64,000 bases of DNA from DTU052 sp050951725 (GCA_050951725.1 JBMNJO010000024.1:248001-312000), one strand, 5' to 3'; numbered from the stretch's first letter, positions 1-10,792 are shown. Made by a program: numbers and translations. Notes: generated from the letters alone by a model not told the origin.

Positions 1-1
1 G

Positions 2-3000
2 AAGACCTACCTCAAAATCGAGGGCGGTTATTTTGACTGGGTTGATAAGGTTTACCTCAAAGAAAAAGACACTCCTGATGGTTCGGCGCTTAAGTTCGGC
101 AACTTCGCCGATGCTGCCGGTCCCCTGAATAAGGATAAGACAGAAGGCGGTATCTATATAGAAGTAACTGATATACTTCGGGGTAAGGAAGTGCAGATAA
201 AAGTCGAGAATGTTGGTGGGTACTCAAGTCCCTGGTTCGACTCGCCCTACTACAACGTGCCTGGCCCCTACATAACCACGTTTTATCCTAATCCCAACCC
301 GATATTTGTTGGCACCAACCTTGATTTGAGCGGGGCCAATTTCTTGAATGATGACCCAACCAATACCCGAGTGTATATTGGCGGGGTAGAGGCGGAGAAG
401 GTAACCGTTCAGTCCACTTCTGTCAGGGTTAAGGTTCCAAATCCCCAGCCTGGCAACCGCGATCTCAAGATCGAGGTATGGGATAAAGGGGTGCGCCAGG
501 GGGTAGCAATCTATAAAAACGCCCTTACTATCAAAGTGGTACCTACCGGCATCGTAGTGGATCAGGTATTACCCAACCACGGACCGGTTAACGGCGGAAA
601 CCGGGTAATCGTGGTCGGAGAGAGGTTTGACCAGACGATGACGGTGGCCTTTGAGATTGGTGGGCATACCACCGTGGCGACTAACTGCGAAACCGTTGAA
701 CCTCCAGAGTACCTGCCCGCGGGCAAGACCGCATTTGAGGTTATAGTTCCCCCTTCATATCAAGGCCGACAGGGAGCAGCCATTGTCAAAATCGTGGACA
801 GCAGCCAGACTGACTTGATCTATGATCAGCAGCCCAACCTGTATTTTTATTCAACCCATGGACAGTATCTGGATCTGCAGTCTGTTTCTCCGAACAGTAT
901 TCCTTTTGACCAGCCAACCCCCATCCAGCTGCAGGGCCAGTATTTCAGTTATTTCCGCTGGTCGGATTCAAACAAATACCTGGAATTGTCAGATGGGACG
1001 GAAGTAAGTATCGGGGACCCGAATAATATTGAACTGGCAGATCTTGAAGCAGCAGGGGTTAATCAGCTCAAACTTATCGAAGAGAAGCCTGGATACTACC
1101 ACGGGCAGGATTTTCGTATTGTTAGGGTCATCCAGGTTACTACCGGTGGGGTAGCTGCTGCTATCACAGCTCTCAACACGGTAGGCAATATTCAGTACAT
1201 TACTGCGGAAAGTGGATTCTATCCGCTGGGAGACAAGGCCAGCGAGAAGGTTAACGTGGAAGTCAACATCAATGAAAACACTTTCTACAAAGATGGCGGG
1301 GAATGGAAACGGTGCATTGACGAGACCTATTATCCATTACAAGAGGTTGATTCCCTGCCGGGAGCCCTAACGGTAACCCGTGTATACCCTGAACCGGAGA
1401 TTATTGCAATAACCCCTGATTGGGGTCCAAATCTACGCTCTCAGGAGGTTCTGATTAAGGGCTACAATTTCTATGAAGGTGTAAAGGTGACCTTTGATGG
1501 AAGAAACGCCGCTATACTGTCCACCGAAAGGGGAGGGTTCACCCCGGGGAAGGGAACACTGATTACTCTAAGAGTAGCAGTTCCTACCACATCGGAACGG
1601 GGTGAGGTAGATGTAGTAATACAAAACACTGATGACAAATCCGCAGCCGGAAAATACACCTATGTCAGCAGTCCGGTGATATCCGCTGTCAGCCCGGGCA
1701 TCGCACCGCTCACCGGGGGAAACCACGTTACTGTTACCGGGAGTCAATTCATGTTCGGCTCCGGGGTGGTAATCGGAGATAAGGTGGTTTGCAGCGAGGA
1801 AACCAGGGCCGCTATGGAGAGTCTTATCGAGAATTCCTCCTTTAAAGAGGTGGTTTTTGGGAGTGACCTTCCACTAACACTGATAGTGGATCCCGATTAT
1901 CGAGTGGCAGGGGCTGATGGGAGTAAGCTCGAGTCTTATGACAACCGTCCAGAAGGAACCAGGATCACCCTTAAGGTCCCCCCTGGAGTTACAGCGGGAA
2001 AGAAGGATGTGTATGTGATCAATGTCGATAAGGGCTGGAGCTCACTTCCGGAGGGATTTCAGTATCGACCGGTCACCGGCACCCCGGCAAACATTACTGT
2101 CCAGCCAAATCAGGGTGATGTTGAAGGCGGCGAAGAGATCGCTATCACGGTGACCAACAGCAGTTTCCTGTCACAGATCTATAACCCGGCCACCGGTTAC
2201 GGGGTTATCGTAACCATAGATGGAGCCATAGCGCCGATTAAACAGATAACTGATTCCAACCACAAGCTGATTGTAACCACACCTCCAGGGGCCCGGGTGG
2301 AAGAATGGACCCCGGTTGAGGTTATGAACGTCTCCCCTGAAGGAATACGATTGGACATTCTTCCGGAAGGGTTTATGTACCACCGGGTGTTGACCCTGCC
2401 CCGAATTACTGATTTCTTTCCCAAACACGGTCAAAAAGGGACCATGGTAACCGTTTTCGGGGAGTACTTCTCCATTGATCCTCATACTCAGATAATATTT
2501 GGCGATCAGGTCCTTACCCAGGTTGATCACCAGATGAAGGTGATCAACAGCGGGATGATAACGTTTCCGGTTCCGGCCAACGATGCAACGGGAAATCCAT
2601 TGCCGCCAGGACTTTACGAAATAAAGGTCAGAAACCCCGATACCGGTATGGCAACAGCTGCTGCCCGGTTTGAGCTGCAGCTGCCAAGCAGCCGGCCGCG
2701 CATCGAGGATATTGATGGGGACAATATCGCCATACGGCCAGACAAAGGTTCAGTAAACGGCGGAGTTGATATCCTGGTGGAGGGTTATGATTTCCACCAG
2801 GGGCTGGAACTGTATATCGGAGGGCGTCCGGCTGCTGATGTGCAGGTGGAATTCCTGGAATATGATCCGGACTTCGGTGTCTGGAGCCGATGCCGGATAC
2901 GGGCCAAGACCCCACCGCTTTCCGCTGGGGTAAGCCCGGGTGCGGCAGATGTGATGGTGGTAAACCCCGACGGAGGTACCGCCACCGCTCGGCAGGCGTT

Positions 3001-5149
3001 TACCTACGTGATTCCTTCCAGCAAACCGGTTATTCACAGCATCCAACCCAACCAGGGGTCATCGACCGGCGGTCTGGAAGTGGTGATCAGCGGCAACGAT
3101 TTCCGGGTAGACAGGGACCAGGATAATAAAATAATTGCCTGGCCCACCGTTACCTTTGGAGGCCATCAGGCTTTCGTTATTAAGGACGACACCATAACCC
3201 GCAGTCAGGGTCGGCAGGTCCGGGTAATCACCCCGGCGTATCCCGGCGGGGGAAAAGTCAATGTCACCCTTACCAATCCGGATACTGGTACCTACACCAT
3301 GAGTGGGGCATTTACCTATGTGGCCTCCCAACCGAAGATCACCAAGGTGGTTCCTGACAAGTTCTCCCGGCATCACAGCAGCTGGGGACTGGTCATTGGC
3401 ACCCAGTTCGTGAAGGAGAGGTCTGAACCTGATCCCAATAACCCGGCGAATTCAGTTGTTATTCCCGGGACCGATGTCTTGCTGGGCAACCCGGGAGGGA
3501 CCTTTTTCACCTCCCTGGCCGGACAGACTACCATGGATGGCGCGGTTTATGAAAACATCCAGGTGCTTAGTGATACCCAGATCAGAGTGATCATACCGCC
3601 CGCCGAGCGTACGGGCACCCGTATCCTGCGCATTAAGAACCCTGACGGGGGACAGGCGGATTATACGATCGAGTATGTGTCACCAGTTGCTGAACCGGTA
3701 ATTGCCGGTATTGATCCCGCCCAGGGCAGCTCCAAGGGTGGAACCAATGTGACCATTACCGGCAGCAATTTTGCTGACCGGCTGGAGGTGTACTTTGGCG
3801 GCCAGGCAGCACCGGTGATCGAGAAATCATCCACCCGGATAGTGGTGCGTACTCCCGCGGTAATCCTGGCAGCTGATGAAGACCAGCGCAAGGTCGATGT
3901 AACGGTTATAAATACCACTGACTACGGCAGCGCGGTTAAGTTGGACGGCTTTACCTATCTGCGGGTGGAGAGCGAACCACTCATCACAGGAGTCAGTCCT
4001 GACCGGGGCACTACTCTGGGAGGAACTGAAGTTGTAATCAAGGGAGAAAACTTCCGCAGCGGCTGTAAGGTGTTCTTTGGAACGACTGAGGCAGTTGCGG
4101 TTACCTATGACGGCCCGACGCAGTTGACGGTGATTACCCCGCCCCATGATAAGGGCAGTGTCGATGTATCAGTTCGTAACCCGGCGCCGGATCATGCGGA
4201 GGCCATCCTGCCGGAAGGCTTTACCTTTGAAGAGACCATTGCCCCGGTTCCTGCTGATTTTAACGGCCGAATATGGAATAAGCGGGCTATTAAGCTCTAT
4301 TGGACTGCTTCCACGGTTCCCAGTCAATACGAGATTTATGTAGGGAACTCCTCCAATCTGGAGTCCAGCGAATACCTGGGGACCACTGGCGGCACGGAAT
4401 ACATGTTTGAGGATATAGAGGCCAACAGGTACTATTACTTCTGGCTGCGCACCATCAACCAAGATGGAACCTCCAAGTTCACTGCGTGCAAAGACAACCC
4501 CATATATGTCTCAAGTTCTGATATTACCAATCGTCCGCCGACGGCCACGGTAGATACTATCAATACCCGGATTGAACTCGCCGATGGAAGACTGCAGATC
4601 ATCGTCGGAGAAGACCTGGCTTTCTGGCGCTACGCCACTTATGAAATCCTGCTTGATGCCACTCAGCGTAAGGCCAGCGAGATTGAACTCCTGATTCCAA
4701 GTGAAGGAATAGACAAGAATTCGGTCACCACTATCCAGGTGGTGAGCAATAATTTTCGTATTGACCTGCCGCTCAGGGCATTGAGGACTGTGGAGTACCA
4801 GGAGTTCAGAAGAAATAATGCCGAGTTCTACGTTAAATGGCTCCTTATTCCGGCTCCGCCCTCCTATCTGGAATCGCTGGCCCTTAACCTGCACGGTTAC
4901 CAGGCGGTCGATGGGTTTACCGTTCTGGCTTCTATACAGTCCCCGGTAAGGGAAACCGGAATGAGCCTGTTTGCCAGCGATGTAAACGTGGCATGGTTTC
5001 AGGGGAGGTCGCCATTGACTCCGCTTCGGGCGTACGGTTACGATAGTTTCAGCCGTAAATGGACTGATGTGACCGCTTTTGTCAATACCGCCTCCGGCCA
5101 GGTAACGGCCAGGGTTGGCCGGCCGGATTCCTATATAATTTGCAGGTAA
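2..5149 (+). CDS. Giant IPT/TIG-repeat surface protein, 5' end outside window
   Basis: The reading frame is open from base 2, so the gene starts before the window; 1715 residues are visible. About twelve immunoglobulin-like IPT/TIG repeats can be counted by their signature (a start such as PVISAVSPG, then GG-hydrophobic-TV-x-G-x-x-F), for example near 1670, 2400, 3010, 3690 and 3970. A fibronectin-III-like module follows (about 4240-4510, ending in a YYYFWLRTINQDG-type strand), then a C-terminal beta-rich domain of unknown type. IPT repeats occur in extracellular binding and adhesion proteins. No SLH or LPXTG anchor is present at the C-terminus, so any anchor or signal peptide must lie upstream. 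It ends 12 bases before an SLH protein gene, so co-transcription is likely. A GTG at 191 is in frame but is not the real start. Confidence 0.85.
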   Translation, partial: KTYLKIEGGYFDWVDKVYLKEKDTPDGSALKFGNFADAAGPLNKDKTEGGIYIEVTDILRGKEVQIKVENVGGYSSPWFDSPYYNVPGPYITTFYPNPNPIFVGTNLDLSGANFLNDDPTNTRVYIGGVEAEKVTVQSTSVRVKVPNPQPGNRDLKIEVWDKGVRQGVAIYKNALTIKVVPTGIVVDQVLPNHGPVNGGNRVIVVGERFDQTMTVAFEIGGHTTVATNCETVEPPEYLPAGKTAFEVIVPPSYQGRQGAAIVKIVDSSQTDLIYDQQPNLYFYSTHGQYLDLQSVSPNSIPFDQPTPIQLQGQYFSYFRWSDSNKYLELSDGTEVSIGDPNNIELADLEAAGVNQLKLIEEKPGYYHGQDFRIVRVIQVTTGGVAAAITALNTVGNIQYITAESGFYPLGDKASEKVNVEVNINENTFYKDGGEWKRCIDETYYPLQEVDSLPGALTVTRVYPEPEIIAITPDWGPNLRSQEVLIKGYNFYEGVKVTFDGRNAAILSTERGGFTPGKGTLITLRVAVPTTSERGEVDVVIQNTDDKSAAGKYTYVSSPVISAVSPGIAPLTGGNHVTVTGSQFMFGSGVVIGDKVVCSEETRAAMESLIENSSFKEVVFGSDLPLTLIVDPDYRVAGADGSKLESYDNRPEGTRITLKVPPGVTAGKKDVYVINVDKGWSSLPEGFQYRPVTGTPANITVQPNQGDVEGGEEIAITVTNSSFLSQIYNPATGYGVIVTIDGAIAPIKQITDSNHKLIVTTPPGARVEEWTPVEVMNVSPEGIRLDILPEGFMYHRVLTLPRITDFFPKHGQKGTMVTVFGEYFSIDPHTQIIFGDQVLTQVDHQMKVINSGMITFPVPANDATGNPLPPGLYEIKVRNPDTGMATAAARFELQLPSSRPRIEDIDGDNIAIRPDKGSVNGGVDILVEGYDFHQGLELYIGGRPAADVQVEFLEYDPDFGVWSRCRIRAKTPPLSAGVSPGAADVMVVNPDGGTATARQAFTYVIPSSKPVIHSIQPNQGSSTGGLEVVISGNDFRVDRDQDNKIIAWPTVTFGGHQAFVIKDDTITRSQGRQVRVITPAYPGGGKVNVTLTNPDTGTYTMSGAFTYVASQPKITKVVPDKFSRHHSSWGLVIGTQFVKERSEPDPNNPANSVVIPGTDVLLGNPGGTFFTSLAGQTTMDGAVYENIQVLSDTQIRVIIPPAERTGTRILRIKNPDGGQADYTIEYVSPVAEPVIAGIDPAQGSSKGGTNVTITGSNFADRLEVYFGGQAAPVIEKSSTRIVVRTPAVILAADEDQRKVDVTVINTTDYGSAVKLDGFTYLRVESEPLITGVSPDRGTTLGGTEVVIKGENFRSGCKVFFGTTEAVAVTYDGPTQLTVITPPHDKGSVDVSVRNPAPDHAEAILPEGFTFEETIAPVPADFNGRIWNKRAIKLYWTASTVPSQYEIYVGNSSNLESSEYLGTTGGTEYMFEDIEANRYYYFWLRTINQDGTSKFTACKDNPIYVSSSDITNRPPTATVDTINTRIELADGRLQIIVGEDLAFWRYATYEILLDATQRKASEIELLIPSEGIDKNSVTTIQVVSNNFRIDLPLRALRTVEYQEFRRNNAEFYVKWLLIPAPPSYLESLALNLHGYQAVDGFTVLASIQSPVRETGMSLFASDVNVAWFQGRSPLTPLRAYGYDSFSRKWTDVTAFVNTASGQVTARVGRPDSYIICR

Positions 5150-5161
5150 GGTGAATTGAGA

Positions 5162-7651
5162 ATGAGAAATAAGAAGTCGGTTAAAATTCTGGTCTCATTG
5201 CTGATAATTACCCTCCTCAGTTCCGTTACAGTACCCGGGGTTGAGGCGGCGGAAACCTATTATGGGGTTTCCTACTGCGATTCTCTCCTTAATAATGCCT
5301 CATACCAGGATATCGCCGGTCACTGGGCACAGATAGCGATTTATCGTGCTGCGGCTCTGGGGATAGTGCGGGGAGAGGGCGCAAAGTTCAGGCCGAACAG
5401 CACTGCCAGCAGGGAGGATGTTCTGGGGACGCTGATTCGCCTGGCTGATTTGGAAGGGGCCGCCCAGAGCATTAATGTTGATCCCCGGGACGAAGCCGGA
5501 CACCTGAACCCCTGGGGAGCCAATTACGTTGCCCTGGCACAGGCGATGGGCATCATAACCGATGAGGAACGCCGCAAGACCAACTGGCAGAGCGCGGCTA
5601 CGCGGGAGGAAACAGCCTACTGGATGGCCCGTACCCTGAACTACCTGCCGGTATATGGCCAGGCCCAACAGGCCATATACGGGTTTAGTGACTGGCAGAG
5701 TTTTACCAAGTCCCGTATCCCTTACTGTGAAGCGATAATCGGGGCCCGGATAATGAATGGTACCGACGGCAAATTCAATCCTAAAAAGCCTATCACCCGG
5801 GCCGAATTGGCGGCAGTGCTGGATAAGGCCAGTCAGGTCTACCTGCCAGCCAAGGGTTACCGGAACCTGCAGGGAACCATCGGCAACACCAGTTTTGTGG
5901 GGGGCTTTCCGGGAGTTATGAACAATCACTACCAGGTGGTTCAGGACGACGGACAAAGCTTCTTCATGATGGTTGACTCTGGACGGGATTTCCTGGTGTG
6001 CAAGAACCGGAATCTGGGGAAAAGCGGTTTTCTGAACACGGGTGACAACATTAAGGCAATGATAGGGCCGAACAATGAGATACTCCTGGTGGAGGCCACT
6101 TCCGGGATGCAGAGCTTCCTGGACGGGGTACTGGATTATCTCGACATATCCGGGAACCGGCTCTACGTAACTGGTTGGGACGGAAAGAACTACATATATC
6201 CGCTGAGTCCCCTCTGCAAGGTGAACCTGAGCGGTTATCCCGCCCGTTTGAATGACCTCATTGCCGGACAACAGGTTTCGCTCTTTTTGAATGGAACGCA
6301 GGTGTCAGAGATCAGGAGTGCGGTGACCTACCCGTCTTCCGGAACTTTGCCGCGAGAGGCGAACTCCGCCTATGGCTCCCTGTTCCGGAAGAGCTATGAT
6401 GAGCTGAGTATAAGGGATGATAATGGCCGGCCGTTCACCTACGCCCTTACCAGCGCTACCCGTTACTATATAAACGGTTTATCGGCCAATTACTACGATC
6501 TGAAAACCGGGGATTATCTGAAGGTTACCCTGGATAACGAGCGAAGAATTGTACGGGTTGATGTGAGAAGGGACGACGCCGGGTATAAGATCTACCTAGC
6601 CCGGATGTACGATGTTAACAGCGTTTTCGGAGAGATCAGATTTGATAGTGTATTCAGTTACCAGAGCGGAAACATGACCAGACTGGGCACCGACAGTTTA
6701 GTCCTGTCAGCAGCCCAGGATATTGAGGCCTTTGTGGACAATAGAAAACTGAGCCTGCTGGAACTTGAGAAATATCGGGGTGATTATGCCTACTTTGTAA
6801 CTGCCCGGCGCGGCGACCAGGAACGAGTAGTGAGGTTGGTCGTGCGTGAGGATACCGAGCGGAAGGTAACCGGAAAGGTCCAGGAGGTTAATGGCACCTT
6901 GAACAGCCTGACCATTAAGTACGAACCGGATCGCATCTATTACGACAGTGGCACCATCGTGATCAGGGACCACCGTTTGATTGACGGGGATGCCATCAAT
7001 TCCGGCGAGGATGTGGTAGTATTTGCTGAGCGCGAGAGCGACAATTCCATTCGGGCGCGGTTGATCGTGATTAATTCTCCCGGAACCGAGTCAAGGTACA
7101 GCCTCTACCGTGGGTATTTACGAGATGTACTGGACCGCAGCCGGTTTGAGATCGGGTCTGCCAGCAGGATGGAAGACCACAAGTGGCGGGGGGATTACAG
7201 CTACAATGACTTTTATTACGATTACCAGACCAGGTTCCTCCATGCCGACTCGGATGGGGTGGAAAGGTTCGGTGACTCCGGTTTCTATAATGGTGATGAG
7301 GACTACGAAGGGTTGGAGGTATATGTGATAGCGGAAGGGGATAGGGCCCTGGCGGTAATGATCCTGGATGGCATCAGATTTACGTCTGAGAGTATCAGCC
7401 GGGGTACGATCACCGCCATCACTGCCGATGACGTGGAACTGGGTAATGTCAGCAACTGGTCGTCCTACTCGGAGTCCTGGTCAACACCAGGTAATAATCT
7501 GCGGTTGAAGCTAAAGTATGCGGTGGCAGTCCGGAATGGTCGGGGGCAGGATCCCTCTACACTAAATGTGGGTGATCCGGTATACCTGCTGCGGGCATCA
7601 GTTAATGGTGTGTCGGGTGATGAGTATGCCAGCCTTATACTGGCCGAGTAA
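5162..7651 (+). CDS. SLH-domain exported surface protein
   Basis: An 829-residue exported protein. The N-terminus is a typical signal peptide (MRNKKS, a hydrophobic core, cleavage near GVEA/AETYY). Three S-layer-homology domains follow in roughly the first 225 residues: YQDIAGHWAQ...FRPNSTASRED, then a diverged copy, then FNPKKPITRAELAAVLDKA. The remaining 600 residues are beta-rich and unrecognised. SLH domains bind pyruvylated secondary wall polysaccharide, and csaB, the pyruvyl transferase, lies at 49504. I chose ATG 5162 because AAGGTGA at 5148-5154 is 7 bases upstream; an in-frame TTG at 5156 is too close to it. Probably in one operon with the IPT gene before it and the SLH gene after it. 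Confidence 0.88.
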   Translation: MRNKKSVKILVSLLIITLLSSVTVPGVEAAETYYGVSYCDSLLNNASYQDIAGHWAQIAIYRAAALGIVRGEGAKFRPNSTASREDVLGTLIRLADLEGAAQSINVDPRDEAGHLNPWGANYVALAQAMGIITDEERRKTNWQSAATREETAYWMARTLNYLPVYGQAQQAIYGFSDWQSFTKSRIPYCEAIIGARIMNGTDGKFNPKKPITRAELAAVLDKASQVYLPAKGYRNLQGTIGNTSFVGGFPGVMNNHYQVVQDDGQSFFMMVDSGRDFLVCKNRNLGKSGFLNTGDNIKAMIGPNNEILLVEATSGMQSFLDGVLDYLDISGNRLYVTGWDGKNYIYPLSPLCKVNLSGYPARLNDLIAGQQVSLFLNGTQVSEIRSAVTYPSSGTLPREANSAYGSLFRKSYDELSIRDDNGRPFTYALTSATRYYINGLSANYYDLKTGDYLKVTLDNERRIVRVDVRRDDAGYKIYLARMYDVNSVFGEIRFDSVFSYQSGNMTRLGTDSLVLSAAQDIEAFVDNRKLSLLELEKYRGDYAYFVTARRGDQERVVRLVVREDTERKVTGKVQEVNGTLNSLTIKYEPDRIYYDSGTIVIRDHRLIDGDAINSGEDVVVFAERESDNSIRARLIVINSPGTESRYSLYRGYLRDVLDRSRFEIGSASRMEDHKWRGDYSYNDFYYDYQTRFLHADSDGVERFGDSGFYNGDEDYEGLEVYVIAEGDRALAVMILDGIRFTSESISRGTITAITADDVELGNVSNWSSYSESWSTPGNNLRLKLKYAVAVRNGRGQDPSTLNVGDPVYLLRASVNGVSGDEYASLILAE

Positions 7652-7661
7652 GGAGTCGATT

Positions 7662-9161
7662 ATGAAGAGAAGAAGCATCTTAATCGGGGTTTTTACGTTG
7701 GTGACAGTCTGTTTTATCCTCTGTTTCAGTCCCCGGGCTTTCGCCTTTACTGGATATGATTTGGGGCTTACTGACAATAAGGAGTACCAGGAAGTGGTGT
7801 TTCTTGCCGGGGAACCAACGGTTTTCAAGGGAACCGTCAAGGAGACCGTCCGGATCAGGGATAATGAAGAGCAGGTGACCCTGAATTACAAGCTGGAAGA
7901 CACCACCGGCAACCGGCTTACCCGGAGCGTCAAGCTTACCACCAGCATTGAAACCAGGGGTAACCAGGAGGTTAAGGTGACCACTCTCGACAACCTGACG
8001 GAAAGCATCACCATTGGTGAGCAACGGTACAGGCTGGTCAAGGATTCCATATTCTTCAACGGGTCAGAGGTTTGCGACCACCAAACCGTTATTGATTACC
8101 TGACCGGCAACTGGCACCTGAAGAAAGTATATGAAGTGGGACGCGACGAAGGATTGGTAATTGTGGAGATGAGCGGTGAATCCGATGGTTACAGCAATGC
8201 CTGGGGAGAAGGTGAAACCCGGGCCATCCAGGTCCGGCTGGAAGGAGAATCGTATAGCGATGATGACCCGTCGGCCGTTTCCCGGTGGCAGGGTTCAGCC
8301 CGGGTGGTGATGAATCGTGCTCTGTCTCGCAATCTTTATTACAGTGCGAGCAATCCTGAACTGATCAGCTTTTCCGGGGGGTTTGTGGAGAACCGCCAGG
8401 AAGACCAGACTATGAAAATTACCTATGACCTGCCAACGGTTGTCGGTGCTACAATAACCGACCGGATCAGAAACCGGGGGGAGTATAACCTGGCCATGGT
8501 ATCACCTCCGGAGGTGAAGCGGCTGTTTGTTAAGGAATGCAAGGATCTCCGCGGTCACTGGGCGCGGCAGTCCATCGAGGCTCTATGTGGATTGGGGGCG
8601 TTCGATATCCAGGGGGATTATTTCTACCCGGGAATCGCTATGAGAAGGGGTGAGTTTATTAAGGCCCTGATGGTGGTGGGAGAAGCGGTGCCGGCAGAGG
8701 TACTGACGACAACGCGCAGGGGGCAGAGGGAACCGGTTGAAGAGCCCTTTTTCCTGGACGTTGATAACAACCATCCATATTTCAAATACATTCAGACCGC
8801 CTACCGCAAAGGGATCGTCCAAGGCAGTGGCGCTGTCTTTAATCCTAATTCCAACCTGACCCGGGCCGAAGCTCTATCCATAATGGTCAAAGCTATGGGG
8901 TTGGAAAACCTCGCACCTACGCCGGCCTATACCACCGGCTATTATGACGATGCCCAGATTCCGCTCTGGGCCAAAGACTCGGTTTACGTTGCCACCAACT
9001 ATGGTTTGATTAAAGGAGATATTATCGGAGGGAACCGTATGTTCCGGCCCCTGGACATTGTAACCCGCGCCGAAGCCGCCAGCCTGCTTGACCAGTTTCG
9101 AATCTATCTCAATCAGGATTTCCGCAAAGACCGGGAACGTATCTATCAGTTTCCTTCGTAG
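7662..9161 (+). CDS. SLH-domain exported protein, C-terminal SLH triplet
   Basis: A 499-residue protein with a signal peptide (MKRRS, a long hydrophobic stretch, AFA/FTGYD). An unrecognised N-terminal domain of about 280 residues is rich in Glu and Thr. Three SLH repeats fill the C-terminus: DLRGHWARQSIEAL...RRGEFIKAL; a second ending FNPNSNLTRAEALSIMVKA; a third ending FRPLDIVTRAEAASLLDQF. The SLH block is at the opposite end from that of the preceding gene. The start is ATG 7662 after GGAG (7652-7655), 10 bases past the upstream stop, so the two are very likely co-transcribed. Confidence 0.88.
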   Translation: MKRRSILIGVFTLVTVCFILCFSPRAFAFTGYDLGLTDNKEYQEVVFLAGEPTVFKGTVKETVRIRDNEEQVTLNYKLEDTTGNRLTRSVKLTTSIETRGNQEVKVTTLDNLTESITIGEQRYRLVKDSIFFNGSEVCDHQTVIDYLTGNWHLKKVYEVGRDEGLVIVEMSGESDGYSNAWGEGETRAIQVRLEGESYSDDDPSAVSRWQGSARVVMNRALSRNLYYSASNPELISFSGGFVENRQEDQTMKITYDLPTVVGATITDRIRNRGEYNLAMVSPPEVKRLFVKECKDLRGHWARQSIEALCGLGAFDIQGDYFYPGIAMRRGEFIKALMVVGEAVPAEVLTTTRRGQREPVEEPFFLDVDNNHPYFKYIQTAYRKGIVQGSGAVFNPNSNLTRAEALSIMVKAMGLENLAPTPAYTTGYYDDAQIPLWAKDSVYVATNYGLIKGDIIGGNRMFRPLDIVTRAEAASLLDQFRIYLNQDFRKDRERIYQFPS

Positions 9162-9210
9162 CCCGTCCGACCGGTGCGGATACAAATCTTAAGATAGGCG
9201 GTTTAAGGAG

Positions 9211-10674
9211 TTGAGAAAGAGCAAAACCTGGCTGTGGATTACCCTGATTGTGGTGGCCCTGGGTTCCTTTTTGTGGTTGCGCGGAATGTACGGAACCGCC
9301 AGGACTGTTATCACCACCAGGCCGGATCCCACCCCTGAGACCAAATTGTTTCCGTCACCTGAGGACACTGCATATCATATGGACCTAAAGATTGATCCTA
9401 TCAACCTGGAGGTATGGGGACATTCTGTCATTGTCTCCCGGAATTGCTCGGGATCGGCTTTGGAAGAAGTATGGCTGACTACCTATCCCAACGCCCTGAA
9501 GGATAAGGCGACAACTCCAGCCCCCCAATCAGCCTATTATTCAGGTTTTGACCCCGGGTGGCTCACGGTATCATCAGTTCTGGTAAACCAGTCAGACGCA
9601 TCCTGGCAGGATCTCGGTATCTCTTGCCGGATAGACCTGCCGGAGCCAATATATAATGGAGAATCTCTAACCATAGAGATGGACTGGAAGGCCAGGATAC
9701 CCCAGGCGGCTTACCGCTATGGCAGTAAAGACGGAGTTATTCTCCTGGGCCATTTTTATCCGGTATTGAATGTCCTGGATGATTCGGGCTGGCATACCTC
9801 AGCCAATACCCAATTCGGCGATCCTTTCTATACCCAGAGTGCAGACTATACAGTAAGACTTTGGGTTCCCGAAGCATACCAGGTGGCTGCGTCAGGGGAA
9901 ATCCTCTCCATCGAGGCCGAAGATAATGGCTGGCAGACCATGTTGGTCAAAGCCGATAAGGCCCGCGATTTCGCTCTGGCGGTTATGTACAACTACCAGG
10001 TATCATCCCTCACCGTGGATGGTATCAAGCTATCAGGTTTTTTTAATGGCAGTTATCCGGCCGTGGAAAACCAGGTTATGGAACGAGCAGCGGCTGCTGT
10101 CAAGTATTTTAGCTGCACCTATGGTTCATATACCCGTCCGCAGCTGATTCTGGTGCAAGGGCCGATGAAAGGGTTTCAAGGCATGGAATACTCGGGTCTG
10201 ATCTTCCTGGCCGAAGAGGTATTTGCACCAGGATATGACGAGCAGCGCCGGGCGTTTCTATTGGCTCACGAGATTGCTCATCAGTGGTGGTATGACATGG
10301 TTGGCAATAACCAGTTAGAGGAACCGTGGCTTGATGAAGGTCTGGCCAACTGGTCCGCCCGACAGTACCTGAAGACGGTGGAATACCGTTCTCAGCAGAG
10401 CCAATCAGAGCTGAAGGAAATCAATCTGCAGCAGGGCTTAACCGATATGGATTCGAAAAGCAGTTACCTCGGAACCGCCTACCAGGGAGGAGAAAACTTC
10501 TGGTACCAGCTGGAGGAAGAACTGGGAGAGGAAAAGGTCTTACAGGTGTTAAGAACTTATCTGGCCACCTACCGGTTCCAGACTGCCACCACCGAAGATC
10601 TGCGCTGGATTATCTCCCAGCAATCCACGACGCCCCTGGAATCCTTTTTCGAACGCTGGTTCACCACCCGTTAA
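9211..10674 (+). CDS. Membrane-anchored M1-family (gluzincin) metallopeptidase
   Basis: A 487-residue protein. It carries the zinc motif HEIAHQWW (bases about 10267-10290) and, 18 residues after the second His, the third ligand Glu in WLDEGLANW, as in M1 aminopeptidases. The GMEY motif (QGMEYSG) that M1 enzymes use for exopeptidase specificity is also present, in place of the common GAMEN. An uncleaved N-terminal helix (TWLWITLIVVALGSFLWL) suggests anchoring with the catalytic domain outside. The only plausible start is TTG 9211, since an in-frame stop lies at 9190. AAGGAG abuts it directly, which is an unusually short spacing. It closes the surface-protein block. Confidence 0.85.
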   Translation: MRKSKTWLWITLIVVALGSFLWLRGMYGTARTVITTRPDPTPETKLFPSPEDTAYHMDLKIDPINLEVWGHSVIVSRNCSGSALEEVWLTTYPNALKDKATTPAPQSAYYSGFDPGWLTVSSVLVNQSDASWQDLGISCRIDLPEPIYNGESLTIEMDWKARIPQAAYRYGSKDGVILLGHFYPVLNVLDDSGWHTSANTQFGDPFYTQSADYTVRLWVPEAYQVAASGEILSIEAEDNGWQTMLVKADKARDFALAVMYNYQVSSLTVDGIKLSGFFNGSYPAVENQVMERAAAAVKYFSCTYGSYTRPQLILVQGPMKGFQGMEYSGLIFLAEEVFAPGYDEQRRAFLLAHEIAHQWWYDMVGNNQLEEPWLDEGLANWSARQYLKTVEYRSQQSQSELKEINLQQGLTDMDSKSSYLGTAYQGGENFWYQLEEELGEEKVLQVLRTYLATYRFQTATTEDLRWIISQQSTTPLESFFERWFTTR

Positions 10675-10792
10675 GGGTCACAAGGGGACAGCTTGTTTTA
10701 CCAGGGAACGGTTTTAGGCAGAGGGACATTGAAATAAGAGCGAAATAGAGAATAGGGAGCCCAAAATTCGTCTCCCAGTTTAGGCCTGGCTA

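Noticed and set aside
5300..6271. 323-codon open frame on the minus strand
   Set aside because: It lies wholly inside the SLH gene, which has a signal peptide, clear domains and normal spacing; the antisense frame has no ribosome site and no recognisable domain.
10675..10790. GGGGACAG string after the M1 peptidase gene, as a REP remnant
   Set aside because: No matching inverted arm is found nearby.
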